Shown piece after piece: positions 32,082-40,585 of a stretch of 42,257 bases of DNA (position 1 is the stretch's first letter; each line of letters starts with the position of its first letter). This stretch comes from Acidobacteriota bacterium (lineage in GTDB: Bacteria; Acidobacteriota; UBA890; WLXD01): NCBI GenBank assembly GCA_029263295.1, contig JAJCXT010000021.1, positions 1 through 42,257 on the forward strand, given 5' to 3'. The notes beneath the pieces were generated by a model. That model saw nothing but the letters and a program-made list of their open reading frames with translations, had not been told where the DNA came from and ran no database searches. Position numbers and translations under genes: made by a program.

Positions 32082-33713
32082 ATGGAGGTGTCCGCTGGTA
32101 CGGCGGCACGGTCGCGGCAGGTTGCAAAACAGTGCCACGTGGCGTATTCCTGTGGGCCACTAGAGCCGTCCCCCGAACCCCGTGTCCTCGTCTTGGCCGA
32201 TAGACCCCGCCCGGAATCTGGCGAGACAGGTTCCTCAGCAGAGGAGACCTGTGACTTCGGTGAAGTGCGTCTCGACCGTCGACGCGTTGCGCGCATGCTG
32301 GGTGCGACTGCGCTGGGAGCGGCGACATTGGGCCGCAGCACCGGCGCGTGGGGGCTCGCGACCCAGGCTAGTGGAGCCAAGATCCCGCCTGGGTACCTGG
32401 CGGACTTCGACAACGATGGGAGAATCGGAAGGAAAGACGAGCGTACGCTGAGCGCCGCCATCGGCAGCCGGCGAGGTTTCGATCTCGAGCCCGCAGAGGG
32501 CTACGATCCGCGCGCCGATTTCTTTGCCCGGATGCGGGTAGGCGAGGCGGAACTAGACTCGATTCGCGCCCTCCGGCAGCTCGGTGAGCCGATTGGCCAG
32601 CAACCGGTCACGGTGGCCTGGCACTACGGCTGGTACGGCAGCAGACACCGCCCGGCGACCACCTCGGGATACCTCGGCGGTCCCTACCGGTCATCGGACC
32701 CGGAGGTTGAAGGCGAGTTCAACCGCCTGAAGAACGAGTTCGGCATCAACGTCGACGCGCTGTCGTGGATCAATCGCCGCGTTAACCCCCGCAATGTTCG
32801 CGCCTACAAGAAGGGCTACCTGAGGGCGCCGTCGCTTGGCACGCGGCACACGTGTTTGCTCTACGAGAGTTCGATCAACCTCGGGGATGGCAGCGGCCGC
32901 GTCAGTTTCGCTCCCGAGAGCACCCGCAACGGGCTGATTGTCGACTTCGATGAGATGGCCAATTTCCTGATCAGAGCTCGGGACAGGTCGCCCGCCCGGA
33001 TATTCGAGATCGGCGGCCGACCCGTGATCTTTCTGTATGCCTCGCACATTTGGGGCCATCCAGACCGCATGCCGGAAGAGCTCCGGATCATCGATGACGT
33101 CATCGCCGTTGCCAGGGAACGCTTCGCCAACATATATGGCGCGCCGCCGTATCTGGTTGGCGAGGAGATGATCCTCAGCAGCGAGGATGAGTTCGGCGTA
33201 GATCGCGCGAGTCGTAGCCGTAACTTCGATGGCCTGTTCGTCTACCACCACGTCACTACCCCCGACCGCAAGCACGGGACCGTGCTCGGGGCCGACTACG
33301 CGCACGGAACGCAGGGACTGCTGCGCGACACGCTAGCGGCGATCACGCCGCTGACCAATCGGTTCACCGGGGCGCCACTGCGCGTATTCCCGAGCCTGGC
33401 GGCAGGCTTCGCCAAGAAAGGGTCGCCGAGGTTGTGGGTCACCCGCAAGGGCTATCGCGACTTCCTCCGAGCGATGGACCAGTACTGCAGGGAGACCGGA
33501 TTCGGCTCGTCGACCAACGGTGACTTGGAGCTCTTCCCGATCTACACGGTGGGATCGTGGAACGAGGAGTCGGAAGGTCACGCGCTGTTCCCGGCGAGCT
33601 TCAATCGATCCTTGAGGGAGCTCCGATACGGCGGATTCGACCTGGCGTTGGGGCACAAGGAGGTGTTCGGCTGGAACACCTATGCGAACAAAGAGATTGA
33701 TCTGGGCTTCTAG
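32082..33713 (+). CDS. Tat-exported GH99-like (WbsX-type) domain protein
   Basis: From the ATG at 32082 the protein is 543 residues. A twin-arginine signal, LDRRRVARMLGATALGA, lies at 64-80, so the true start is probably nearer, perhaps the GTG at 32265. A dockerin-like calcium loop, DFDNDGRIGRKD (108-119), follows. The main domain resembles glycoside hydrolase 99 and WbsX-like proteins: VAWHYGWYG (178-186), VIFLYASHIWG and the late GSWNEESEGHALFP. GH99 enzymes cut alpha-mannosyl bonds, while WbsX proteins occur in polysaccharide loci. Catalytic assignment here is uncertain. It converges on the barrel gene. Its start has no convincing ribosome binding site. Confidence 0.65.
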   Translation: MEVSAGTAARSRQVAKQCHVAYSCGPLEPSPEPRVLVLADRPRPESGETGSSAEETCDFGEVRLDRRRVARMLGATALGAATLGRSTGAWGLATQASGAKIPPGYLADFDNDGRIGRKDERTLSAAIGSRRGFDLEPAEGYDPRADFFARMRVGEAELDSIRALRQLGEPIGQQPVTVAWHYGWYGSRHRPATTSGYLGGPYRSSDPEVEGEFNRLKNEFGINVDALSWINRRVNPRNVRAYKKGYLRAPSLGTRHTCLLYESSINLGDGSGRVSFAPESTRNGLIVDFDEMANFLIRARDRSPARIFEIGGRPVIFLYASHIWGHPDRMPEELRIIDDVIAVARERFANIYGAPPYLVGEEMILSSEDEFGVDRASRSRNFDGLFVYHHVTTPDRKHGTVLGADYAHGTQGLLRDTLAAITPLTNRFTGAPLRVFPSLAAGFAKKGSPRLWVTRKGYRDFLRAMDQYCRETGFGSSTNGDLELFPIYTVGSWNEESEGHALFPASFNRSLRELRYGGFDLALGHKEVFGWNTYANKEIDLGF

Positions 33714-33747
33714 CTGCCTGGAACGCTCGATCGCCGTCCTAGATGCC
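33705..33747. terminator. Imperfect CTAG inverted repeat across two stops
   Basis: GGCTTCTAG (33705-33713) pairs with CTAGATGCC (33739-33747) with one mismatch, separated by 25 bases. Each arm contains the TAG of one convergent gene. Confidence 0.3.
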
Positions 33748-35163
33748 GAACGCGTAGCGCAAACCGATCTCGAAGCCCTCGCCGTGGACCTGTCCCAGAG
33801 CCAGTTCGAGGGGCGAGAAGCGCGGCTGCTGCCATTCGATCCAGGCGCGCAACTCGCGGTTCAGCCGCACCGTCGCCGCTATCGTTCGATCGATGGACAA
33901 CAACCCACCGGCAGTGCTGATTTCGCCGTACTCGAATTCGAAGTCGAGGAAACGCACCGCGGACTCGTTCGTGCTCCAGGGCGGCGCGATGGGCCAGGGG
34001 ACGCCCACCAGAAAAGAGACCGAGCGGAAGCGGGTGCCGAGCACGTCGGCGCGGGTCTCGGCAACATGCACGCCGAGTTGCGGCAGGTCGCGGTCGGCGA
34101 CGGTCGCCGCATAGAGCGCGGCCGACTCGTCGCGAAGCGCGGACCGATGCCGCGAAACACCGGCGACTTCGCGCAGTCGTCGCATGCCGGCGAGCGCATA
34201 CGAGCGACGTTCGTTCAGCCCGAGTTCCCACCCCGCATCGACTAGCTCGTACACGCGTGGCGCTGCGCTCCCACCGCGCGGAAACCGGTACTTGCGACCG
34301 AAGAAAGTCACACCTGCCGAGAACTCCTGGTTCGTGCTCTTGATGCCGAGGTGAGAGGCGAACTGCCCGGCGGCGTCGACACGTAGATTGGCTAACGGGG
34401 TGTAGGCCACGCCCAGGTCGGCCCCGATGACGTCGGCAGGGAATCTCCCGCCGGTCTGGTCCCACCATCCTTGTGCCGTCACGGACAATCGGCCGACGTA
34501 TGCGAGGGAAGCGACCTGTACGCGGTGCTCGTTGAACTCGTCGCCGGAGGGTGAGCGCCAACTCCGGATCGTCGTGGAGGCCAGGACGTCGAGCCACGTC
34601 GCATGCTGCCAGGCGACTCCGACATCGGCCGAGTACCGCAACTGCGACAAGCCGAAGCGCTCTTGGGCCTCGGTGTCGCTCATGCCACCGACACTGACCT
34701 CGAGATCTCGACTCAGGCGCGCGATGACGCGGCCACCGACACGCCAGGCGCCATCCCGAACCTGCTGGCTGGCGTGAGCCTGCAGCCGCACGCGCGCCGC
34801 ACGGTATTCGACCGAGCCCTCCCTGCGGGTCTCGTCCTCGAAGTACTGCGCGTCCAGACGAGCGGACAGCAGGCTGAAGGCCCGCTGTGACGAGTCTACG
34901 CGGGCGCCAAGGAAGGCTCGGTTGCCCAGGCGCAGGCGGAAGCCACCTGCCGATGGAGTATTCGCAGTGCGGCCCAGAAACTCCAGGTCGACGAGTTGGA
35001 TGGCGTCGCAGCCGCGAGCGCAGATCGGCGGCAAGAGACTGACGGCGAAATCGGGCAGTGGCGAGTCGTAGCGCAGATCGTCGTAGTCCTGCGCAGTGGC
35101 GCGGTGGGCCGCGCCCATCGCCACCAGAATCAGGACCAGTCGCACCAAAGGTCGTAGCCTCAC
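33739..35163 (-). CDS. Outer-membrane beta-barrel protein, unknown
   Basis: A 474-residue exported protein. The signal peptide is 1-24 (ending HRATAQ). The rest shows alternating hydrophobic/polar strands with aromatic ends typical of a large barrel, such as WRVGGRVIARLSRDLEVSVGG, RLSVTAQGWWDQTGG and FEIGLRYAFGI. The C-terminus is an alternating strand but ends in Ile rather than Phe. The barrel likely spans residues about 65-474. The GTG at 35161-35163 overlaps the TGA of the upstream glycosidase-like gene as GTGA, so the two are translationally coupled and probably work together. No family is recognised; the pairing suggests export or capture of a polysaccharide. Confidence 0.75.
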   Translation of the reverse strand: MRLRPLVRLVLILVAMGAAHRATAQDYDDLRYDSPLPDFAVSLLPPICARGCDAIQLVDLEFLGRTANTPSAGGFRLRLGNRAFLGARVDSSQRAFSLLSARLDAQYFEDETRREGSVEYRAARVRLQAHASQQVRDGAWRVGGRVIARLSRDLEVSVGGMSDTEAQERFGLSQLRYSADVGVAWQHATWLDVLASTTIRSWRSPSGDEFNEHRVQVASLAYVGRLSVTAQGWWDQTGGRFPADVIGADLGVAYTPLANLRVDAAGQFASHLGIKSTNQEFSAGVTFFGRKYRFPRGGSAAPRVYELVDAGWELGLNERRSYALAGMRRLREVAGVSRHRSALRDESAALYAATVADRDLPQLGVHVAETRADVLGTRFRSVSFLVGVPWPIAPPWSTNESAVRFLDFEFEYGEISTAGGLLSIDRTIAATVRLNRELRAWIEWQQPRFSPLELALGQVHGEGFEIGLRYAFGI

Positions 35164-36347
35164 AGCTGAGCCCGTGCTTCATCGAGCAAACGCTGGTCGC
35201 TCTCCGTTGGCAGGTAGCGGCGCACGTCGGGCACCAATCTGGAATAAGGGAGGATCGGCCGGCCCGCCGCCGCTGTGTGGACCAGGTCGATGAGATGCGC
35301 GTAGAGCGCATCCGATTCCACACCGCGAACGAACCCCAGCTCGGCCTCGGCGATCGAGATCAGCCGGAAGGTGTCGGGCTGGGAGTCGAAAAGGTCGAAG
35401 TAGAATACCCGCTCCACTTGCGGCAGCCCCTGCAGCATTGGCAGGGTCCGCAGATACCAGTCGAGATGGTTGGCCGTGCCAATCACGCCCGCCTCGGTTA
35501 CCCACACGGGACGCTCGAGTGCTTGTGGCAGCAGCGGGATTACGCGCTCGTCGTAGACGTGGACAGCGATTATGTCGCAGTAGGCCTCCAGTCCGGCGCG
35601 CAGCATCCGCTCGAGTCGGATCACACCGTCGCGACCGCCCACAGGGGCGGCAGCAACGACCGGAAGGTCCGGCCGGCGAGCCTTGAGATCCAGGTAGACG
35701 GGTCGGAGGAACAGGCGAACGTAATCCTCCGGTGAGATTCCACGGAAGTTCGTCGGCTCGTTCATCACCTGAAACGTGATGTTTCCCGTTGGACCGACCC
35801 GGCGGCGGGCAGGCGCAACCTCGTCCGCGAACAGGGCTAGGTACGTATCGAGGACGACGGCGCGCTTTGCCGGGTCGATCAGCGCACGCGTGAGATCCGC
35901 CCCGGTACCGAACTGCTCCATGATCCCGACGACGTGAATGCCGAGGGCTCGCAGCGCGCGAACATACATGATCCCGGCCACGAAGTCTGGGCCGAAGTTG
36001 TTGAACGACAACGTTGTCCGTACGGTGTTGAATCCGAGCTCATACGCCTCGCGAAGCTGTATGTCGACGAGCTCTGGCACGATGACTGGCGGTGTGAAGT
36101 CCGGGACCTGGTCGAACCGTCGCAGCGGGTGGATGTTGATGCCGCCGGTGATCCGCGGCGCCAGCACTTTGCGCCTACGCCCGACAGGGAACGCGCCCGC
36201 CCGTCCGGCCAGGGCGAGCCCGGCGGCTGCCTGCAGGAAGTCACGTCGTTGCATGAGTGTGGGGTTACCGGGATCGACACGACGCCCGCACGCCGAGCAC
36301 GGCGTATCAGGAGAGTCGCAGTCTTTGTGACAGTGGGGGCAGCGCAT
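35160..36347 (-). CDS. Glycoside-hydrolase-like (clan GH-A) protein with N-terminal zinc ribbon and Tat-like signal
   Basis: A 395-residue protein. Residues 3-20 are a zinc ribbon (Cys3, Cys6, Cys17, Cys20, plus Cys10). A Tat-like segment QRRDFLQAAAGLALAG follows at 33-48. The body is a beta/alpha barrel with the paired glutamates of clan GH-A: Glu197 in QVMNEPTN (acid/base) and Glu285 in VWVTEAGV (nucleophile), 88 residues apart. This fits retaining beta-glycosidases of the GH5/GH39 type, but the exact family is unclear. The ATG at 36254 (Met32) is an alternative that removes the ribbon; neither start has a good ribosome binding site. It is coupled to the barrel gene and divergent from the PQQ-type lipoprotein gene. 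Confidence 0.72.
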   Translation of the reverse strand: MRCPHCHKDCDSPDTPCSACGRRVDPGNPTLMQRRDFLQAAAGLALAGRAGAFPVGRRRKVLAPRITGGINIHPLRRFDQVPDFTPPVIVPELVDIQLREAYELGFNTVRTTLSFNNFGPDFVAGIMYVRALRALGIHVVGIMEQFGTGADLTRALIDPAKRAVVLDTYLALFADEVAPARRRVGPTGNITFQVMNEPTNFRGISPEDYVRLFLRPVYLDLKARRPDLPVVAAAPVGGRDGVIRLERMLRAGLEAYCDIIAVHVYDERVIPLLPQALERPVWVTEAGVIGTANHLDWYLRTLPMLQGLPQVERVFYFDLFDSQPDTFRLISIAEAELGFVRGVESDALYAHLIDLVHTAAAGRPILPYSRLVPDVRRYLPTESDQRLLDEARAQL

Positions 36348-36660
36348 GGCGAACAGACTCTACTGCAAGTGTCCGCCAACGGGTCCCTCTTCGGGTGTTC
36401 CCGGTTGCCCGGCGGCGGCGCGAGCTGAACTCGATCGCAGTCGAGATGCTCTGGTCGCCGCGAGTCAGGGACCTGCGTGCGGAGTCCCGTTCACAGATCG
36501 GACGGTCCCACTTATCGAGCCGACCGGGATCCGCACTTGTGGGCGGAGGGGTGGCCATCGAGCATGTCCAGGTAGCCGCGCCTCGCCCATACTCGCCACG
36601 GCCAGGGCGTTTGCCGACGAATGTCCGTCGCGAATCCGTAGATCTCAGGAGAGAGCGCGT
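36348..36660. other. Divergent intergenic region, 313 bases, no gene seen
   Basis: Non-coding space between the glycosidase-like gene and the propeller lipoprotein gene. The frame of the downstream gene stays open through it, but the translation is Ser/Arg/Gly-rich and resembles no protein. An AGGAG serves the ATG at 36661. I see no repeat, RNA motif or clear promoter. Confidence 0.4.
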
Positions 36661-38019
36661 ATGCTCCCCACGACGCCGATCCGAACATACTTGTTTACCC
36701 TCGTGGCGCTGGGCGCCTGCTCTACAGGGCCCGCGGCAGATTCGGCTGGGCCGAGCGCTGCGCCGGAGATCGCGATGTTCCGCGGCGGGCCCGCACACGT
36801 CGGTGTGTATGAGACCGAGGGGGTAGAGCAGGAACCTACTGCTCTGTGGAAGTTCAAGACGGGCGGTCGAGTGCTCTCATCGCCAGCGGTGATCGGCGGG
36901 AGAGTCTACTTCGGTAGTGACGATGGCGCTCTGTACGCCGTCGACAGCCAAACTGGCGAACAGGTGTGGCGGTACCAAACCGAGGGGGAGGTGCGATCTT
37001 CGCCAGCCGTAGTGGGTGACCTCGTCTACTTCGGCAGCTACGACGGCGGTTTCTACGCGCTGCATGCCGAATCGGGCGAGCTCGTATGGCGATTCCACAC
37101 GACAGGCGAGCGTCGCTGGCGGGCTGCGGGCCTCGACTGGATGACCCCGGCGGACCAGGTGCACACAGATCCCTGGGATTTCTTCCTTTCCTCGCCGGTA
37201 GTCGCAGATGGCGTTGTCTATTTCGGCACCGGCAAAGGAAGGCTCTACGCCCTGGATGGTCGCACCGGCGATGAGCGCTGGGTGTTCGAGACAGGCGACA
37301 CGGTCCACTCTTCTCCGGCGGTAGTCGACAGCACGGTTTATGTCGGGAACATGGAGAGCCGACTCTACGCCGTGGACGTCGCCACCGGACAAGCGCGGTG
37401 GTACTTCCAGGCAGGGGTGGACCTCGATGCGTACAACCAGCACGGGCTCCAGTCGTCGCCGGCGGTTGCCAACGGCGTTGTCTACATTGGGGGCAGGGAT
37501 GGAGGTGTGCATGCCGTCGACGTCCGAACCGGCGAAGCCTTGCGAAAGTTCGACACCAAACGCTCCTGGGTGCTCGGCTCAGTTGCCGTCGCCGACGACC
37601 GTGTGTACTTCGGTACATCCGACACCGCCGTGCTGCGCGCGGTTGACGCCGCCAGTGGGGACAACGTCTTCGACGTCCCTGTCGGCAGCTGTGTCTTTTC
37701 GTCGCCCGCCCTCGTCCGCCAGACCCTCTACGTAGGCACTTGCGCCGGTGAGCTACTAGCGGTCAGCTCGATCGACGGTGTCATCCGGTGGCGGTTCCGG
37801 ACGGACGCCAGCGTGGAAGACCGGCACGGCCTCCTGGGATCCGACGGCGAACTGAATAGAGGCAAGCTGTTCGAGGGCGAATACACGGCGGAGACCGCCC
37901 CGGCGATCGTCGAGCGGCTACTAGACCTGGGCTCGCTGCTGTCCTCGCCAGTGGTTCAGGACGGAGTGCTCTACGTGGGAAGCGCCGACGGCTACCTCTA
38001 CGCGCTCGTCAGCCCCTGA
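36661..38019 (+). CDS. PQQ-type beta-propeller lipoprotein
   Basis: A 452-residue lipoprotein with lipobox LGAC near residue 20. Propeller blades of about 40 residues repeat SSPAV-x-G-x-V-Y-x-G-S-x-D-G-x-x-Y-A-x-D-x-x-T-G-x-x-x-W. Examples are VLSSPAVIGGRVYFGSDDG, VRSSPAVVGDLVYFGSYDG and VHSSPAVVDSTVYVGN; at least seven blades can be counted. This matches PQQ_2 or BamB-like propellers. The repeat is structural; binding of PQQ itself or enzyme activity is not shown. BamB works in outer-membrane assembly, but this gene is not next to BamB's usual neighbours. AGGAGA precedes the ATG. It stops with TGA. Confidence 0.88.
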   Translation: MLPTTPIRTYLFTLVALGACSTGPAADSAGPSAAPEIAMFRGGPAHVGVYETEGVEQEPTALWKFKTGGRVLSSPAVIGGRVYFGSDDGALYAVDSQTGEQVWRYQTEGEVRSSPAVVGDLVYFGSYDGGFYALHAESGELVWRFHTTGERRWRAAGLDWMTPADQVHTDPWDFFLSSPVVADGVVYFGTGKGRLYALDGRTGDERWVFETGDTVHSSPAVVDSTVYVGNMESRLYAVDVATGQARWYFQAGVDLDAYNQHGLQSSPAVANGVVYIGGRDGGVHAVDVRTGEALRKFDTKRSWVLGSVAVADDRVYFGTSDTAVLRAVDAASGDNVFDVPVGSCVFSSPALVRQTLYVGTCAGELLAVSSIDGVIRWRFRTDASVEDRHGLLGSDGELNRGKLFEGEYTAETAPAIVERLLDLGSLLSSPVVQDGVLYVGSADGYLYALVSP

Positions 38020-38134
38020 ACACCAACGGCGCGCCTTCTGACCGCGGACATGGACCCCGCTTCAAGAATCACTACTCTTTGGTAGGACAGTTCGCGCTGC
38101 GTACACCTCCGTGGGCGCGACAGCGGGAGCGGCG

Positions 38135-39166
38135 TCACCGTTCGTAGTACACCGCGTCGATCGGTCGCGGCTCGGTCTGATAGTCCTGACTCTTGTAGGG
38201 GTACGCCGGACGGGGCTTCGACGTGATGAACGCCGCGATCTGCTGCGCTTCCTCGTCGGAGAGCACGCCGGGGTTCAGGTACGGCATCATGAACCGAATG
38301 ATCCCGGCCAAGGTGTAGACGCGCGCGGCACCAGCCCCGTCGTTCCATGACAGAGGCCCCCACAGCGGTCCGGCCTTCTTGTCCCCGATCCAGACGCCCT
38401 GGCCGTCCTCCCCGTGGCACTGCACGCAGTGCTCGATGAAGAGCGCCTCTCCCAGCTGCGGGTCGAGCTGGTCAAGCGGCATCAACGCGTCGGCGGGGAT
38501 GCGGTTCTTTTTCCGCCAGGGCGGATTCTCGCCGTCGGCATGATCCCGAGACAGCCACCGCAGGTATGCCGCGAGCGCCACGATCTCCTCGGTGTCCGGG
38601 GTCGGTGTCACCCGTCCGGCCGGTAATGCGCGGACCCCGCCAACGTCCTCAACCTCGTTCGTCGCGTTCATGCTTCGCATGAAACAGCCGACGATGCGGT
38701 CCTCGAGGCTAAAGTCCACTCCCGCGCGGCGGTTGTATTCAGGGAACATGCCGGCGGAACCGACAAGGGGAAGGGCCAGATTTCGCTGCCCGGCATTGAG
38801 GTGACAATTGCCGCACGACATCTCGCTCGGTGTCAGCCGGGGTGCCTCGGCCGGAGTGCGCATGAAGAGGCGATAGCCCCACCGAACCCGCTCGCCTTCC
38901 GCAGACCCGTCGAGCATGGGGTCGGCAAGCGGATTCTCCGGAACGTCCCAGGCGGACACCATCGTGACCGACGCGGGGACAAGCGGACCATCCAGCTCGT
39001 ACGGACGAGTTGCCGGATCGAACGGCGTGACCAGGGCTTGAGCTGGCATCGCCGTTTCGGGTTCCGGGGTCATCTCCTCCAGTTCATCGTCCGCGTCGGG
39101 CGGCGCGCACGCCGCGACCAATGCCAGCGCTACGACTGCGAGCACGAGAGTCGTGGAACGAGGCAC
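38135..39166 (-). CDS. TsdA/SoxA-like dihaem cytochrome c, lipoprotein
   Basis: A 343-residue lipoprotein (LVAAC, Cys20). It has two haem c sites: CGNCH at 118-122 and CVQCH at 247-251. The first domain matches thiosulfate dehydrogenase TsdA: SCGNCHLNAGQRNLALPLVG, FPEYNRRAG and SLEDRIVGCFMRSMN. Cys161 in that last motif equals the TsdA axial thiolate of haem 1. TsdA interconverts thiosulfate and tetrathionate in the periplasm. Lipid anchoring is unusual for TsdA. The start is taken as GTG at 39166 for a proper lipobox, although no ribosome binding site is visible. It lies 52 bases after a DsrE-like gene, supporting a role in sulfur chemistry. Confidence 0.8.
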   Translation of the reverse strand: MPRSTTLVLAVVALALVAACAPPDADDELEEMTPEPETAMPAQALVTPFDPATRPYELDGPLVPASVTMVSAWDVPENPLADPMLDGSAEGERVRWGYRLFMRTPAEAPRLTPSEMSCGNCHLNAGQRNLALPLVGSAGMFPEYNRRAGVDFSLEDRIVGCFMRSMNATNEVEDVGGVRALPAGRVTPTPDTEEIVALAAYLRWLSRDHADGENPPWRKKNRIPADALMPLDQLDPQLGEALFIEHCVQCHGEDGQGVWIGDKKAGPLWGPLSWNDGAGAARVYTLAGIIRFMMPYLNPGVLSDEEAQQIAAFITSKPRPAYPYKSQDYQTEPRPIDAVYYER

Positions 39167-39218
39167 CGCCGCCGATCGCTGGCAACCGTCAATACATGCT
39201 GGCAACAGGTGACGCACC

Positions 39219-39902
39219 CTAGCCGGCGTAGAGGAGGCTGTAGCCGTACTCCTGTGCCCGGGTCGTCGCCATGACGCCGGCCGAAACGAAGTGACTATTC
39301 GGAATGGCGTTGGCCACCAACTCCTCGTAGACGTCTTCCGCCGTTTGGCCGGTCGCTTCCGCGATGAACCCGGAAAAGAACCGCGTTGCCGCCGCGCACA
39401 CGGCGAACTGAGCGCCACGTTCGACCTGCTGCGTGATGGTGTTGCCGAAATTCGGCAGCGTCATCCCATAGTCGGGGTTATCCAGGAGATTCGTTGTGGG
39501 GTGCGCCTCAGTCTTGGGGTCGGTGAAGTTCACCAGGTTGCTGAGGACTTCGCCGTACTTGGCCCACATCGCGTCGTTGTACGCGAAGACTGTGCTGAAG
39601 TGCCGGAAGCAGACGACGATGGCGAGGTCGCTCGCGTCGATCGAGTACGCGCCCTGATTCGCTCGGTAGAGGTTGTTGGCATACAGAACCGCTTCGGCTC
39701 CTCCGGGGGGCGTTGCCGAATCGATGAACACTCGGTGTTGACCGGGTAGCTCGTCCATCCACGCATCCAGTTCATGGCGAGTGGGGCTGAACCCGTCCGC
39801 AGCCCCTTGGGCGCGCGCGACAGAGGGTGTGAGCGCGAGGGCGGGAACCGCCGCTCCGATTCCGGTCATCAGCGAACGACGCGTCCATATATCGTTTTTC
39901 AT
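39219..39902 (-). CDS. Tat-exported DsrE-like protein
   Basis: A 227-residue protein with a twin-arginine signal TRRSLMTGIGAAVPALAL (7-24). The mature domain has the alternating beta-alpha pattern of DsrE/DsrF-like proteins: LAIVVCFRHFSTVFAYND, GAQFAVCAAATRFFSG and SAGVMATTRAQEYGYSLLYAG, with Cys in the first two strands. DsrE-type proteins carry sulfur as persulfides. The usual catalytic Cys position is not certain here. An AGAGGA precedes the ATG at 39902. Its position just upstream of the TsdA-like cytochrome suggests a periplasmic thiosulfate or persulfide pathway. Most DsrE proteins are cytoplasmic, so export is notable. Confidence 0.72.
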   Translation of the reverse strand: MKNDIWTRRSLMTGIGAAVPALALTPSVARAQGAADGFSPTRHELDAWMDELPGQHRVFIDSATPPGGAEAVLYANNLYRANQGAYSIDASDLAIVVCFRHFSTVFAYNDAMWAKYGEVLSNLVNFTDPKTEAHPTTNLLDNPDYGMTLPNFGNTITQQVERGAQFAVCAAATRFFSGFIAEATGQTAEDVYEELVANAIPNSHFVSAGVMATTRAQEYGYSLLYAG

Positions 39903-40125
39903 GGGTCCTCTGTTCTCCGCGTGCTATTGGCGGCTTGCTCAATGTTCGTCCGATCGGGAATGGCCGAGGACGGGCGCCACTGTAACCTCAGATACACCTG
40001 CGAACAACGCGCGTCGCTTCTGGCAGGGTTCTGGCGGGGCCCGGCGGAGGGGTTGCACGTCGCTGGACGCACGAAGGGCCGAGGCGTGCTGCCCCGGCCC
40101 AACTTTCAATTCGATCCGGAGAGTC

Positions 40126-40323
40126 CTAGGAAACTCGGACGTTCTCTGCGCGCGGCCCCTTGTCGCCGTGGCCAACGTTGAACGTGACCTCCTGGCCCTC
40201 GCGCAGGTCGTCGAAGGCGCAACCCTCGCATGCCGACATGTGAAAGAAGAGTTCCTCCCCGCCGTCCTGAGCGATGAAACCGAATCCGCGGTCCGTGAGT
40301 TTCTTGATCTTACCGTCAGCCAT
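40126..40323 (-). CDS. Cold-shock-domain protein
   Basis: A 65-residue single cold-shock domain: GKIKKLTDRGFGFI (RNP1-like GFGFI) and ELFFHMS (RNP2-like), then LREGQEVTFNVGHGDKGPRAENV. It binds single-stranded nucleic acid, as CspA-type RNA chaperones do. Unusual is CEGC in the loop at about 32-35, where relatives usually have no cysteine pair. The ATG at 40323 has an AGG upstream. A 262-base non-coding stretch separates it from the ADOP remnant; a long 5' leader, common for csp genes, could lie in it. Confidence 0.92.
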   Translation of the reverse strand: MADGKIKKLTDRGFGFIAQDGGEELFFHMSACEGCAFDDLREGQEVTFNVGHGDKGPRAENVRVS

Positions 40324-40585
40324 TCCGCTACCTGCTTGTTGTGTTCGCGTCGACCATCATCCGCTGAAAATGCAGACGTGCCACTGCGAGTGACGAATGC
40401 ACGCATGTGTGTGCCCCCTAACAATACAGCCCGATCGCCCCAAAGTGATGACAACATCCGCTAAGAGGCGATTCCGTTCTGGTCCACCAAGTTCGAACGG
40501 GCGCTCGCTGGCAAGCTGCGACGTCGAAAGGGCGGGGTTGTTGTGGACGTCGACCAGCCGTCGTAGGGGTCGCCCGCGACCCGGC

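Noticed and set aside
33682-35323. Long open frames opposite or offset from real genes (for example 33710-35323 minus, 33682-34245 plus, 2755-3345 plus, 11659-12276 plus)
   Set aside because: Arg/Ser/Pro-rich translations without domains, lying over genes with clear families. They are expected by-products of high GC content.
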